Part shown: positions 1-8,898 of the stretch, one piece after another | Numbering within the stretch: the stretch's first letter is position 1 | Layout of the letters: every line of letters starts with the position of its first letter | Origin: Betaproteobacteria bacterium | GTDB taxonomy: Bacteria; Pseudomonadota; Gammaproteobacteria; Burkholderiales; SG8-39 | Length of the DNA: 49,582 nucleotides | Direction: 5' to 3' | NCBI GenBank assembly: GCA_016195915.1 | Contig: JACPYS010000029.1 | Location: forward strand, 1-49,582 | Notes under the pieces: model-generated | Told to the model about the DNA's origin: nothing | Seen by the model: only the letters and a program-made list of their open reading frames with translations | Database searches by the model: none | Program-made: the position numbers and the translations under genes

Positions 1-120
1 ACCGCGCGGCGCGAGGTCAACGCGTGGCAACGCCGACGCAACGCCGAGGGGCGCACCATCGACTGGACGTTTACGCGCCAAGACGCGGATCGAAAGCTCG
101 GTCAACATTATGTTTCGTAA
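1..120 (+). mobile_element. IS630-type transposase, C-terminal fragment
   Basis: Reading from base 1, one frame stays open to a TAA at 118-120 and gives 39 residues. They contain WQRRRNAEGRTIDWTF and end TRQDADRKLGQHYVS, which resembles the C-terminal tail of IS630-family transposases, where W..RN......DW.FT..DAR.KL..LY is common. The rest of the element lies outside the window. Its outer end must lie within about 16 bases of the stop codon of the next gene, so the element abuts the catabolic operon. I could not define a terminal inverted repeat. The assignment rests on tail similarity only. Confidence 0.6.
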
Positions 121-136
121 TTAACGTGTTTCGGTA

Positions 137-976
137 CTAGCCAGATGGAAGAGAACCACGCGCGGGGCGCGACCCATTGACGACGCCGCGAAGGCGTTCT
201 TCCACATCCTTCTGCACACCGCGGTGCGAAAGGATATAGAAGCTGTTTAGTTTGATTGCGTCGATGGTGATAAGCGCCACATCAGCCGCACTTAGCCGTG
301 CCGTCTGCATGCCGCGCAACAGATTCGGATCGCGAACGGGTCTGGCTTGCCCCGCGTTCTTAAGTGCTGCGGGTCGATTACGTTCGGAATCGACAATCCC
401 GGTATTCACGAACGATGGACACACCACGGAGACTCCTATAGGAGCTTTCTTCAGACCCAGTTCGTGAAACAGGCACTCTGACAGCGTCACCACCGCGTGC
501 TTGGTGGCGCAATATGCGCCGGCTCCCGGAATCGACACCAGACCCGCAGCTGATGAAGTATTGACGACATGGCCCGGTAGCGCCTGGACAAGCATGCGTG
601 GCACAAAGGACCGTATTCCGTGCACGACGCCCATGAGGTTTACACCGAGGATCCATTTCCAGTCTTCGAGCGTGGACTCCCAGCACCGGCCGCCTACGGC
701 CACACCGGCATTGTTGAACAGCACGCCCACCTCACCGAACTCGGCGTAGGCATGCTCTGCCAATGCCTCCACCGAGTCTGCTTCCGACACGTCGGTTCTG
801 ACACGGCACACGGGAATAGACTCAGGCAGCAGCGCCGCAGTTACAGCGATCGCCTCCTCGTCAATGTCAGCCAGCACCAGACGCATGCCTTCAGCGGCAC
901 AACGGATCGCCAATTCGCGCCCGATTCCGCTGCCCGCGCCCGTCACCACTGCCGTTCTGCCCTTAAGTTGCTGCAT
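137..976 (-). CDS. SDR-family oxidoreductase
   Basis: A 279-residue short-chain dehydrogenase/reductase of the classical Rossmann type. The N-terminal cofactor motif TGAGSGIG is at about residues 13-20, NNAG follows at about 89, and the catalytic Ser...Tyr-x3-Lys is visible as SSAAG then YCATK at about 141-160. It is cytosolic and NAD(P)-dependent by family. It is the last gene of the minus-strand catabolic operon, 20 bases after the fadH-like gene, so it probably oxidises or reduces a hydroxyacyl or alcohol intermediate of the imported substrate. Specificity cannot be read from the sequence. Its C-terminus has a few extra residues close to the IS630 end, but the catalytic core is complete. 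Confidence 0.85.
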   Translation of the reverse strand: MQQLKGRTAVVTGAGSGIGRELAIRCAAEGMRLVLADIDEEAIAVTAALLPESIPVCRVRTDVSEADSVEALAEHAYAEFGEVGVLFNNAGVAVGGRCWESTLEDWKWILGVNLMGVVHGIRSFVPRMLVQALPGHVVNTSSAAGLVSIPGAGAYCATKHAVVTLSECLFHELGLKKAPIGVSVVCPSFVNTGIVDSERNRPAALKNAGQARPVRDPNLLRGMQTARLSAADVALITIDAIKLNSFYILSHRGVQKDVEERLRGVVNGSRPARGSLPSG

Positions 977-996
977 CAGGTAGTCCCCTTGGCGAT

Positions 997-3003
997 CTAG
1001 AGCTGTAACGCCAGCCGGGTACCCTGCGCAATGGCGCGTTGGGCATCGAGGCCGGAAGCGCTCTCCGCCCCACCAATCAAAGTCGCGGCAATGTCGTGCT
1101 TGCGCAAGTCATCGAATAGTTCGCGACGTGCCTCCTGACCCGCGCACAGCACCACGGTGTTGGCATCGATTAATCGCGGCTCTCCGCCAACGAGCACGTG
1201 CACGCCGAGGTCGTCGATGTACTGGTAGTCCACGCCGGCGAGCATTTGCACACCACGCCGTACCAACGCGGCACGTCGTATCCAGCCGGTGGTGCGGGCA
1301 AGATCCTTTCCGATCTTTCCGGTCTTGCGCTGGAGCAGAACCACCTGACGCGACGCATGCGCCGGCGCGGCCTGCAGATTCAACCCACCTCGGCGGGTAA
1401 GCGTTGCGTCGATTCCCCATTCGCACTGGAAGGATTCCAGATCGTGGTGGCCGGGATCGGTAAGGAACTCCGCAACATCGAATCCGACGCCTCCGGCACC
1501 GATAATCGCAACCTTGTCACCCGCTTGTCGGCGACCGCTTAGGACGTCGATATAGCTGACGACCATTGCATGATCAACACCGCGCAGAGAAGGAACGCGC
1601 GGCCGGGTTCCCGTCGCCACTACGACGTGCGCGAAGCCCACAAGATCGGCGACATCGGGTGTCTCGTTCAGTCGCACGCGCACCCCTGTCTGTTGCAACC
1701 GCCGGCGGAAGTAGCGAAGGGTTTCGGCATACTCCTCCTTCCCCGGTACATGGGCCGCCAGACGGAACTGGCCACCAATGGCGTCACCACCTTCGAAAAG
1801 CGTGATCTCGTGTCCCCGTTGGGCCGCAGTCACTGCGCAGGCCAGGCCGCCCGGACCAGCACCCACTACCGCGACCTTTCGCGGACTTGAGGTGGGAAAT
1901 AGCCGCACGAGCGTCTCGTGGCATGCGAACGGGTTGACCAGACACGACACGACTTCTTGACGAAACACGCTATCCAAACAGGCCTGATTGCATGCGATGC
2001 AGGTATTGATATCGTCCGCGCGTCCCTCCCGCGCCTTAAGGACGAAGTCCGGGTCGGCCAGAAACGGGCGCGCGAGTGCAACCAGATCCGCATCGCCACG
2101 CGCCAGAACGGCCTCGGCGAGTTCGGGCGAATTGATCCTATTGCTTGCGACTACTGGCAGGTCGACGGCCTCACGCAACCGCCGGGTGATCCAGGTAAAG
2201 CCAGCGCTCGGCACGATGGCAGCAATGGTTGGCACGCGGGCCTCGTGCCAACCGAAGGTCGAGCTAATCATATGAGCGCCTGCGTCCTTCAAGGCGCGAG
2301 CCATCGCCACGGTCTCCTCCCAACTGCTTCCGTCCACGACCAAGTCTGCGAGAGACAGCCGGAAGCTGACCACCGCACCCGTGCCCAGAGCTCTGCTCGT
2401 ACGGCGCACGATCTCCAGGCCGAAGCGCGAGCGGTTTTCGAAACCCCCGCCCCAGCGGTCCTGACGACGGTTGGTCCTGGGAGCCAGGAAGGCGTCTATC
2501 AGATAGCCGCCCGAGCCGATGAACTCCACCCCGTCATAGCCGGCATGCTTGGCCAGGCGGGCACAACCCACATGGTCCTCGATGGTACGTTCGATGTCGT
2601 CCTCGTCCAGCGCCCGCGGGATCACCGGGCACAAGGGCGTAGGCTGCGCCGAGGGCGCCACTGCGAGGGCATGCCGGGCATAGCCGCCGGCATGCAGGAT
2701 CTGCAGCAGAATGGCACCGCCCTCGCGATGCACGGCGTTGGTGATCACCCGGTGCTCTTCGGCCTGTTCGCTGCTGCCGAAGATCCCCAGCCCTTCGATT
2801 GCAGCACCTTCCCGGTTCGGGGCAAAGCCTCCGGTGACGATTAAACCGACACCTGCACGCGCGCGCGCACCGTAAAACGCGGCCATGCGCGTGGCACCAT
2901 CTGGCACTTCCTCAAGACCGGTATGCATGGCGCCCATCACCAAGCGGTTGCCTAGCACTAGAGGGCCGAGGTCGAGCGGCGTGAATAGCTTCGGGTACGT
3001 CAC
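997..3003 (-). CDS. fadH: 2,4-dienoyl-CoA reductase (NADPH), FadH type
   Basis: A 668-residue flavoprotein matching E. coli FadH (about 671 residues) along its length. An Old Yellow Enzyme FMN barrel occupies roughly residues 1-330, beginning YPKLFTPLDLG and MHTGLEEVPDG. A four-cysteine 4Fe-4S motif CIACNQACLD...C...C follows, then an FAD/NADPH domain with GAGPGGLA (about residue 383). The catalytic Tyr (GYLIDAF) and His (GWHEARVPT) of the FadH family are both present. By family it reduces 2,4-dienoyl-CoA to 3-enoyl-CoA, allowing beta-oxidation of unsaturated or ring-derived acyl chains. It lies 38 bases after livF in the operon. The paralogous 2-enoate reductases are the main alternative. 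Confidence 0.85.
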   Translation of the reverse strand: MTYPKLFTPLDLGPLVLGNRLVMGAMHTGLEEVPDGATRMAAFYGARARAGVGLIVTGGFAPNREGAAIEGLGIFGSSEQAEEHRVITNAVHREGGAILLQILHAGGYARHALAVAPSAQPTPLCPVIPRALDEDDIERTIEDHVGCARLAKHAGYDGVEFIGSGGYLIDAFLAPRTNRRQDRWGGGFENRSRFGLEIVRRTSRALGTGAVVSFRLSLADLVVDGSSWEETVAMARALKDAGAHMISSTFGWHEARVPTIAAIVPSAGFTWITRRLREAVDLPVVASNRINSPELAEAVLARGDADLVALARPFLADPDFVLKAREGRADDINTCIACNQACLDSVFRQEVVSCLVNPFACHETLVRLFPTSSPRKVAVVGAGPGGLACAVTAAQRGHEITLFEGGDAIGGQFRLAAHVPGKEEYAETLRYFRRRLQQTGVRVRLNETPDVADLVGFAHVVVATGTRPRVPSLRGVDHAMVVSYIDVLSGRRQAGDKVAIIGAGGVGFDVAEFLTDPGHHDLESFQCEWGIDATLTRRGGLNLQAAPAHASRQVVLLQRKTGKIGKDLARTTGWIRRAALVRRGVQMLAGVDYQYIDDLGVHVLVGGEPRLIDANTVVLCAGQEARRELFDDLRKHDIAATLIGGAESASGLDAQRAIAQGTRLALQL

Positions 3004-3041
3004 CGTTTACTCTACATCGCGGGGAACGTCGCCCATGGCGC

Positions 3042-3749
3042 TTACCCCAGGAAACTCTTCACCAGGCCAGGGTCGGTGAGGAGGTCGGAGCCGCTGCCCT
3101 CGAGGACGATCCTGCCGCCTTGCATGACCAGGGCAAAATCGGCCACCGTTAATGCGCTGAGCGCGGCCTGCTCGACCAGCAGTACGGCTACGCCGCCGTT
3201 TGCCAAATCACGCAAGACAGCGAGGATGTTCTTGGCCACCTTGGGCGCCAACCCGAGGGACGGCTCGTCCAGCATCAGAAGCTTGGGCTGCATCATCAAT
3301 CCCCGCGAAATAGCGAGCATTTGCTGTTCGCCGCCGGACAAGGCACCGGCGAAAACGCGGCGGCGGTCGCGCAGCACTGGAAAGCGCAGATATTCGCGCT
3401 CCAGTGATTCGGCGCGCGCCGATCTAGTTAGCCCCCGTAACTGCTGCGCGCCTATCAGCAGGTTCTCCTCCACCGACAGATGGGGAATCACCTGCCGGCC
3501 TTGCGGGACATGCACCAGCCCGGAACGTGCCACCAGATGCGGCGCCATCGCGTCGATTCGCTTCCCATTGAAGTGAATTTCTCCGCTGCCGAGTGGGAGA
3601 AGACAAGACAAGGTACGCAGCAAGGTCGTCTTGCCGGCGCCGTTGGCGCCGATCACCGCCACCAGCGAGCCCGGGGCGACGGACACGCTGACGCCGCCGA
3701 GAACCAAGCTGCCGCCGATGCTGACATGGATGCCGCGCGCCTCGATCAT
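3042..3749 (-). CDS. livF: ABC transporter ATPase, LivF type
   Basis: A 235-residue ATPase of the branched-chain amino acid type transporter family. Walker A is GANGAGKTT (about residues 33-41), the signature is LSGGEQQML, Walker B is LLMLDEPSLGLAP, and the H-loop region is replaced by LLVEQ, as is usual in LivF. It powers uptake with the LivM-LivG fusion and LivH encoded upstream. Its start overlaps the end of the fusion gene by 4 bases (ATGA), implying translational coupling. The neighbouring acyl-CoA genes suggest the transporter moves an organic acid rather than leucine (inference). Confidence 0.9.
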   Translation of the reverse strand: MIEARGIHVSIGGSLVLGGVSVSVAPGSLVAVIGANGAGKTTLLRTLSCLLPLGSGEIHFNGKRIDAMAPHLVARSGLVHVPQGRQVIPHLSVEENLLIGAQQLRGLTRSARAESLEREYLRFPVLRDRRRVFAGALSGGEQQMLAISRGLMMQPKLLMLDEPSLGLAPKVAKNILAVLRDLANGGVAVLLVEQAALSALTVADFALVMQGGRIVLEGSGSDLLTDPGLVKSFLG

Positions 3750-5530
3750 GCCGTCTCCACGCCCAGATACGCCTCGACCACGACCGGATTTGCACGCACC
3801 GCGTCGGGTGCGCCGAACGCGATCTTCTGACCATAGTCGAGGACGGTAATCTCGTCGGCCACCGACATCACGAATGGCATGTCGTGCTCGACCAGCAGAA
3901 TTGTTACGCCAGCCTCCCGCAATCTGCCGATTCCCGCGGCAATCAGCCGCGACTCTTCCTCGTTGATGCCTGCAATCGGCTCGTCGAGCAGCATCAACTG
4001 CGGCTGCCCCGCCAATGCACGCGCCAGCTCGGCCAGCTTGCGATGGCCATAGGACAGGTCGCCTGGAGAGACGTCGGCGAAGCCTTCAATTCCGAGGAAG
4101 CCGAGCAGCGCCCGGGCGCGGGCGCGCTGTTCCGACTCGAATGGTCGGCCGCACAGCCAGCTGACGAAAGCCTTGACAACACCGCCCCTGTCAGGCACTC
4201 CGAGCATCACGTTCTCGATGACGCTCAGACCGCCGATCAGCTGCAGATTCTGAAAGGTGCGCGCCAGGCCCAGGCGCGCGCGTCGATGCGCCGGCCATTG
4301 CGTGATGTCGTGTTCCGCGAGGCGGATCACGCCGCTGTCTGCACGGTACAGTCCGCATATGGTATTGATGAGAGTGGATTTTCCGGCGCCGTTCGGGCCG
4401 ATAAGCGCATGTACCGTCCCGGCGCGCACCGTCATCGACACGTCGCTCAGCGCCGCCAGGCCAAAATACGATTTGCTCACCTGCTGCAATTGCAGAAGTG
4501 GCTCGCCGCGCGCGACCGCAATGAGAGGAAGATTGACGATGTCGCCGACACCCGGTGCGCCCGGCCCGGCTTCATTCCGCCTCAGACTCGCCGGGCGCTT
4601 GCGCCGCACAAGCGCGCCCAGACCGGACAAGCCATCGGGTAGGAACACCATCACCGCCAGCAGCAGCGCGCCAAAGATGAAGTTCGAATAGGTATAGAGG
4701 TCAGCGATGGCCTGATTCATGGCGACCAAAAACACCGCGCCAAGCACTGGTCCATAGCGATGCCCAAGTCCGCCGACGACCACCACGATTAACATCGCGA
4801 GGCTTCGGTCAAGATTGAAGGCATCGCTGCTCACATATCCGCTCTGGTGCGCGAACAGCGCGCCGGCCAGACCGGCCAGCATCGCTGAGACGACGAACGC
4901 GCCCACGCGCCAGGCTGCCGCGTTGATCCCTACAGTAGCGGCGAAGCTTTCGCTCTCCGAGATGGTGCGCAGCACGCGGCCGGAGCGGGACTGCATTACA
5001 AAATCGCTTGTGATCTGGACGGCCAGGAACAGCGCTGCCGCGGTCCAGAGGAAGTTTCTGGCTGCGCTTCGCGGGTCACCCCAGTTCAGGGGCGGAACGC
5101 CGACCAGGCCCATCGAACCGCCGGTGAAGCCGGTCCAGCGCTGCGCCAGAATGCCGACGATGAAGCCGAAGGCGAGCGTCACCATCGCCAGGTAATGGGT
5201 CCGTGCGCGCAGCGCGATCGAGCCGACGACCAGCCCCGCCAACCCGCTCATGATGACTCCGAGCATGACGCTGGCGGCCAACGGCCATCCCAGCCGCAAC
5301 GACAGCAGCGCCGAGCCGTACGCCGACACGGCGAAGAAGCCGGCCTGCCCGAGCGAGATCTGACCCGACAGGCCGAGCAGGATGTTGAGGCCGATTCCCG
5401 CGATTGCCAGGATCGCGACCTCCTGGGCCAGATTGACATAATAGGGATTGGGCGATGCCCACGGTAGCAGCGCCAGCAGAACGGCTACCAACAGGTACCA
5501 CCAGGGCCTCAGCGCCTGATTAGCGAACAT
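3746..5530 (-). CDS. LivM permease-LivG ATPase fusion
   Basis: A 594-residue single chain combining two subunits normally encoded separately. Residues 1 to about 310 are a polytopic LivM-like permease containing GLNILLGLSGQISLGQAGFF, typical of the family. After a short linker, residues from about 345 form a LivG ATPase with Walker A GPNGAGKST, signature LSYGHRKLAELA and Walker B LMLLDEPIAGI. The chain ends in a usual LivG tail (VVEAYLGVE). It acts in the inner membrane. The start overlaps the livH end by 11 bases. Such fusions occur in some proteobacterial catabolic transporters, but the second transporter in this window keeps the two genes separate. Confidence 0.9.
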   Translation of the reverse strand: MFANQALRPWWYLLVAVLLALLPWASPNPYYVNLAQEVAILAIAGIGLNILLGLSGQISLGQAGFFAVSAYGSALLSLRLGWPLAASVMLGVIMSGLAGLVVGSIALRARTHYLAMVTLAFGFIVGILAQRWTGFTGGSMGLVGVPPLNWGDPRSAARNFLWTAAALFLAVQITSDFVMQSRSGRVLRTISESESFAATVGINAAAWRVGAFVVSAMLAGLAGALFAHQSGYVSSDAFNLDRSLAMLIVVVVGGLGHRYGPVLGAVFLVAMNQAIADLYTYSNFIFGALLLAVMVFLPDGLSGLGALVRRKRPASLRRNEAGPGAPGVGDIVNLPLIAVARGEPLLQLQQVSKSYFGLAALSDVSMTVRAGTVHALIGPNGAGKSTLINTICGLYRADSGVIRLAEHDITQWPAHRRARLGLARTFQNLQLIGGLSVIENVMLGVPDRGGVVKAFVSWLCGRPFESEQRARARALLGFLGIEGFADVSPGDLSYGHRKLAELARALAGQPQLMLLDEPIAGINEEESRLIAAGIGRLREAGVTILLVEHDMPFVMSVADEITVLDYGQKIAFGAPDAVRANPVVVEAYLGVETA

Positions 5531-6419
5531 CTGTCTTGCGCTCCCCGAACAGCCCCATCGGGCGGACGATCAGAAACAGCAGCACGATAATGAAGGGATA
5601 GAGGTCGCCAAACGTGGAGTCGACGTAGTTGCTGAGCGATTCGATTACGCCGAAGGCGATGCCGCCGATGAGCAGGCCGGCGGGGTTGGTGAAGCCGCCG
5701 ATGCTGATGGCGGCGAAGGCTTTCAGAAGAAACAACATCCCCATGTGGGACTGAATGGAGGAGAGCGGTCCAACCAGGAGCCCTGCCGCCCCGGTCAGCA
5801 ATGCCATCACCACGTAGGACCACATCACGGTGCGCTTGACGTCTATGCCCAAGAGCATCGCCGTGTGCCGGTCAAACGACACCGCCGCCACGCGCCTGCC
5901 CCAGTCAGACCGGTACAGAAGGACATACATGGTTCCGGCCAGCACCAGCGCGGCAGCGCCGATGGCGAGCTCTTCGAGAAAGACGCCGGCGCCGAACAGG
6001 CTGACCAATTGCTTTTCGCCGCTGGAGAACAGCGGCGGTGAGTAATAGCGCGACTTGCCCCAGGCAAGCGCAATCACGTTCTGCAGCATCATGCCGAAGC
6101 CGAGCGTGCTGAGTATCCAGCCCAGATGCGCCGCGCCCGCCTTGGACCGCGATATGATCCGCCTGACTGCAAACCGCTCGATCAGCATGCCAAGCGCCGC
6201 CATGCAGATCGCCACCCCGATGACCACGGCGATCAGCGGCATGCCCGCCAGCATTCCTGCCATGCCGAGGAACGCGGCCAGGGCCAGAAAATCGCCCTGG
6301 CCGAAGTTCAGCGCTCGACTTGTCGCATAGGTCAGGAACAGGCCCATCGCCAGCAGCGTATACACACTGCCGAGCGCAATTCCCGATAGCAGTACTTGCA
6401 CCAGATCCGTGGCAATCAC
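5520..6419 (-). CDS. livH: ABC transporter permease, LivH type
   Basis: A 299-residue very hydrophobic permease with about eight membrane segments. It carries the LivH hallmark LNFGQGDFLALAAFLG near residue 37 and SIGGFTNPAGLLIGGI near the C-terminus. With the fused LivM-LivG and LivF it forms the inner-membrane part of the uptake system, fed by the periplasmic binding protein encoded 73 bases upstream. The end overlaps the start of the fusion gene by 11 bases. Substrate is unknown; operon context points to a compound degraded through CoA thioesters. Confidence 0.9.
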   Translation of the reverse strand: MIATDLVQVLLSGIALGSVYTLLAMGLFLTYATSRALNFGQGDFLALAAFLGMAGMLAGMPLIAVVIGVAICMAALGMLIERFAVRRIISRSKAGAAHLGWILSTLGFGMMLQNVIALAWGKSRYYSPPLFSSGEKQLVSLFGAGVFLEELAIGAAALVLAGTMYVLLYRSDWGRRVAAVSFDRHTAMLLGIDVKRTVMWSYVVMALLTGAAGLLVGPLSSIQSHMGMLFLLKAFAAISIGGFTNPAGLLIGGIAFGVIESLSNYVDSTFGDLYPFIIVLLFLIVRPMGLFGERKTDVR

Positions 6420-6492
6420 GGCGATTCCAGAAGTGTGCCGCGCGGGCGGCCTGCGAACATGGCAGCCTCTCTAGACTGGGTGCCGGCAGGGA

Positions 6493-7626
6493 CTAGTTGT
6501 CGAGCTTCACCACACGGCCGCCGCGCCAAACGCCCATGAACACTTGGCTCGGGTCGACGCACTCGTGATCTGTGGCCGAGAACGGCTTTGCCGGAATGCC
6601 CGAGACGGCTGCGAAGCCCTCGGTCGACTCGAGCGCGTCGCGGATTCTGGCCGCATTTGCGCCGGCGCGGTCGATCGCGCCGAGCATGATGCGCATGGCG
6701 TCGTAGCCTAACGCCGCCACCACCGGCCAGCGGTACTTGTCACCCAGGGCTCGCGTCATCATCTCGTCAAAACCCTTCGCTTTCGCGTTGTTCAGATCCA
6801 ATGCCTGCGCCATCACGGCGCCTTCGATTGCGTCCTTGCCGATGACATTGACGGTCATCTTCGAGGACAAGCCCCACGATGCGGCGACCGCGGGTTTGTA
6901 GTCCACTTTTTGAAACGCGCGGTATATGAGCTCCGGACTATCGTGATAGACGAGCAGCAGTTCGACTCCTGCGTTCTTCAGTTTGAGTATCTGCGGCGTC
7001 ATGTCCGTCACGGTAGGCGCACCGCTCTCGACTGCGACCAGCTGCACATTGCGCTGCGCCATGCCCTTCTGGATTTCGGCCAGCGCAAACATGCCGTAGC
7101 CGCTGGTGGTGTGAATGAGTCCGATCTTCTTGTAGCGCTTGATCGCCCAGTCGAGCACGGCGTCGATCATGTGGTTTTCCACCATGGAGCATCGAAACAC
7201 GTAACTCGGCTTCTGCGCGATGAAGCGGGCCGTGATGTCAGTCGCCGTCGAGGGGCCGATCAGCACCGGTATCTGCGCCTGCTGCAAAATCGGGCTGAAT
7301 GCCACTACGCTCGCGGCATTCACCGTGCCGATCACCGCCGACACACGATCATTCGAGATCAGCCGCTGCACCAGCGAGACCGCGCGCTGCGGATTCGCCT
7401 CGTCGTTGTAGGTCACGATCTCGACCTCATGCTTGGGGCGCGCCGCCTTGTATTCGCGCAATGCCGCTTCGATACCTTGCAGGTAGGATTCGCCGAAATC
7501 GACAATCGCCGGCGGGCCGCTCAAGGCCTGTACGACGCCGACCTTCACATTTTCCGCCACCGCCTGGGCCGACAGGGCGAGTATGGCAATACCAATTACC
7601 CATCCAATTCCGCGTTTCACGTTCAT
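6493..7626 (-). CDS. Periplasmic substrate-binding protein, LivK type
   Basis: A 377-residue ABC substrate-binding protein. The start at 7626 is preferred because a strong GGAGGAG ribosome site ends 4 bases before it; an upstream in-frame ATG lies inside that ribosome site. Residues 1 to about 22 are a signal peptide ending AQAVAEN. The mature protein begins VKVGVVQALSGPPA and shows the type-1 periplasmic fold of the Peripla_BP_6 family, including VSAVIGTVNAASVVAFSPI. It would deliver the substrate to LivH and LivM. The ligand cannot be read from sequence; family members bind amino acids, amides, and aromatic or dicarboxylic acids. Confidence 0.9.
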   Translation of the reverse strand: MNVKRGIGWVIGIAILALSAQAVAENVKVGVVQALSGPPAIVDFGESYLQGIEAALREYKAARPKHEVEIVTYNDEANPQRAVSLVQRLISNDRVSAVIGTVNAASVVAFSPILQQAQIPVLIGPSTATDITARFIAQKPSYVFRCSMVENHMIDAVLDWAIKRYKKIGLIHTTSGYGMFALAEIQKGMAQRNVQLVAVESGAPTVTDMTPQILKLKNAGVELLLVYHDSPELIYRAFQKVDYKPAVAASWGLSSKMTVNVIGKDAIEGAVMAQALDLNNAKAKGFDEMMTRALGDKYRWPVVAALGYDAMRIMLGAIDRAGANAARIRDALESTEGFAAVSGIPAKPFSATDHECVDPSQVFMGVWRGGRVVKLDN

Positions 7627-7668
7627 TTGCTCCTCCATGGTTTTTGGGGATTCGAACGCCAGAAATGT

Positions 7669-7699
7669 TCCTTGGGTGTGAAGCCCGCTTCCCAGGGAC
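7669..7699 (-). other. Inverted repeat between acyl-CoA dehydrogenase and binding-protein genes
   Basis: On the plus strand TCCTTGGG (7669-7676) pairs with CCCAGGGA (7692-7699), with one G-U type pair, and the loop holds a smaller palindrome GAAGCCCGCTTC (7680-7691). The RNA read on the minus strand would form a hairpin about 40 bases before the binding-protein gene. No run of T follows, so it looks more like an mRNA processing or stability element than a terminator. Confidence 0.4.
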
Positions 7700-7725
7700 G
7701 CTTTGGCATACTTTGGCTCACCGCT

Positions 7726-8886
7726 CTAAAAACTTCTTGGCAGTCCAAAACTTTCGGCAATGTAGTTCTTGGCCATCTCATCCGAGATGGGCGAGAACAT
7801 CATCTGCTTGTAGTCGCGGAAATGCCGCTGCATGTCGTACTCCATGGCAAAACCGTAGCCACCGAGGATTTCCATGCCGTGGCGCGCGGCGAGTTCCGAG
7901 GCGCGGCAGGCGGCAATCTTCGCCATTGCGACTTCGACGTTGTACGGGCGGCCGTTGTCGGCAAGCCAGGCACAGCGGTAGATCAGGTTGCGCGACAGCT
8001 GAATTTCGATGGCAATATCGGCGAGATAGTGCTGAAGGATCTGGAACGCGCCAATCGGGCGGCCGAAGGCGTGCCGCTCCTTCGCGTATGCCAGCGCGTA
8101 GTCGAACGCGGCCTGTGCCAAACCCAGCGAGAACATGGACGTCGCGATCCGCTCGGGGTTGAGCGTATTCAGCAGCTGATACCAGCCGTTGTTCTCCGTG
8201 CCGAGCAGGTTCTCGACCGGCACCGCCACGTCGTCAAAGAACACCGCATTGGTGCCGCACCCGTGAATGCCAAGCTTGGGAATTGGCTTTACCGTAACGC
8301 CCGGTGCACGGGCATCGATGATGAGCGCGGACAGGCCCTTCTTGCGCGGCGCAGCGGGATCGGTGATGACGACCGTCGTCATATAGTCGGCGACATGCGC
8401 GGCTGTGATCCACTGCTTCGACCCGTTGACGACGTACCGGTCCCCCTTGCGAACCGCGGTGGTTCGAATGGCTCCGAGTATGTCCGTTCCGCCGCCGGGT
8501 TCACTCATGGCGAGCGACCATTTCTCTTCGCCGCCCGCGATCCGCGGCAGGTGCCGTTCGCGCAGCAGCGGCGTGCCCAGGTCGAGTATCGGCCGTGCGC
8601 CAAAAGCCAGACCGCCGCCGACGCAAAAGGCCGCGGCGACCGACTTCTTGGAGATCTCCTCGAGGACGATCGAAAACTCGATCATGCCCAGGCCCTGGCC
8701 GCCATACTCTTCCGGGACCGTCAATCCCTGGGTGCCCAAGGCAGCGAATTTTCCGAGCATGTCCTCGGGAAGGAAGTTGCAGTTCTCATCTACCCAGCGC
8801 ACATATTCCGGCGTCAGCTCCTTGTCGCAGAAGCGCCGGTAGGTGTCCCGGATCATCTCCTGTTCTGGCGTGAAATCTAAGTCCAT
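7726..8886 (-). CDS. Acyl-CoA dehydrogenase
   Basis: A 386-residue FAD-dependent acyl-CoA dehydrogenase of normal family length. It starts MDLDFTPEQEMIRDTYRRF, carries the signature MSEPGGGTDI (about residue 126), and has the catalytic glutamate position in EILGGYGFAMEYDMQRHFRD near residue 350. It introduces the alpha-beta double bond in an acyl-CoA and passes electrons to ETF. The gene follows the enoyl-CoA hydratase by 12 bases in the same operon, so the two encode successive beta-oxidation steps. Chain or ring specificity is not visible. Confidence 0.9.
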   Translation of the reverse strand: MDLDFTPEQEMIRDTYRRFCDKELTPEYVRWVDENCNFLPEDMLGKFAALGTQGLTVPEEYGGQGLGMIEFSIVLEEISKKSVAAAFCVGGGLAFGARPILDLGTPLLRERHLPRIAGGEEKWSLAMSEPGGGTDILGAIRTTAVRKGDRYVVNGSKQWITAAHVADYMTTVVITDPAAPRKKGLSALIIDARAPGVTVKPIPKLGIHGCGTNAVFFDDVAVPVENLLGTENNGWYQLLNTLNPERIATSMFSLGLAQAAFDYALAYAKERHAFGRPIGAFQILQHYLADIAIEIQLSRNLIYRCAWLADNGRPYNVEVAMAKIAACRASELAARHGMEILGGYGFAMEYDMQRHFRDYKQMMFSPISDEMAKNYIAESFGLPRSF

Positions 8887-8898
8887 GGCTTTTGTCCG

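Noticed and set aside
7669-7699. Hairpin as a rho-independent terminator
   Set aside because: No T-run follows the stem in the direction of transcription and the downstream gene has its own strong ribosome site.
6910-8880. Open frame of about 650 codons on the plus strand
   Set aside because: Antisense to the binding-protein and acyl-CoA dehydrogenase genes, low-complexity composition, no motif.
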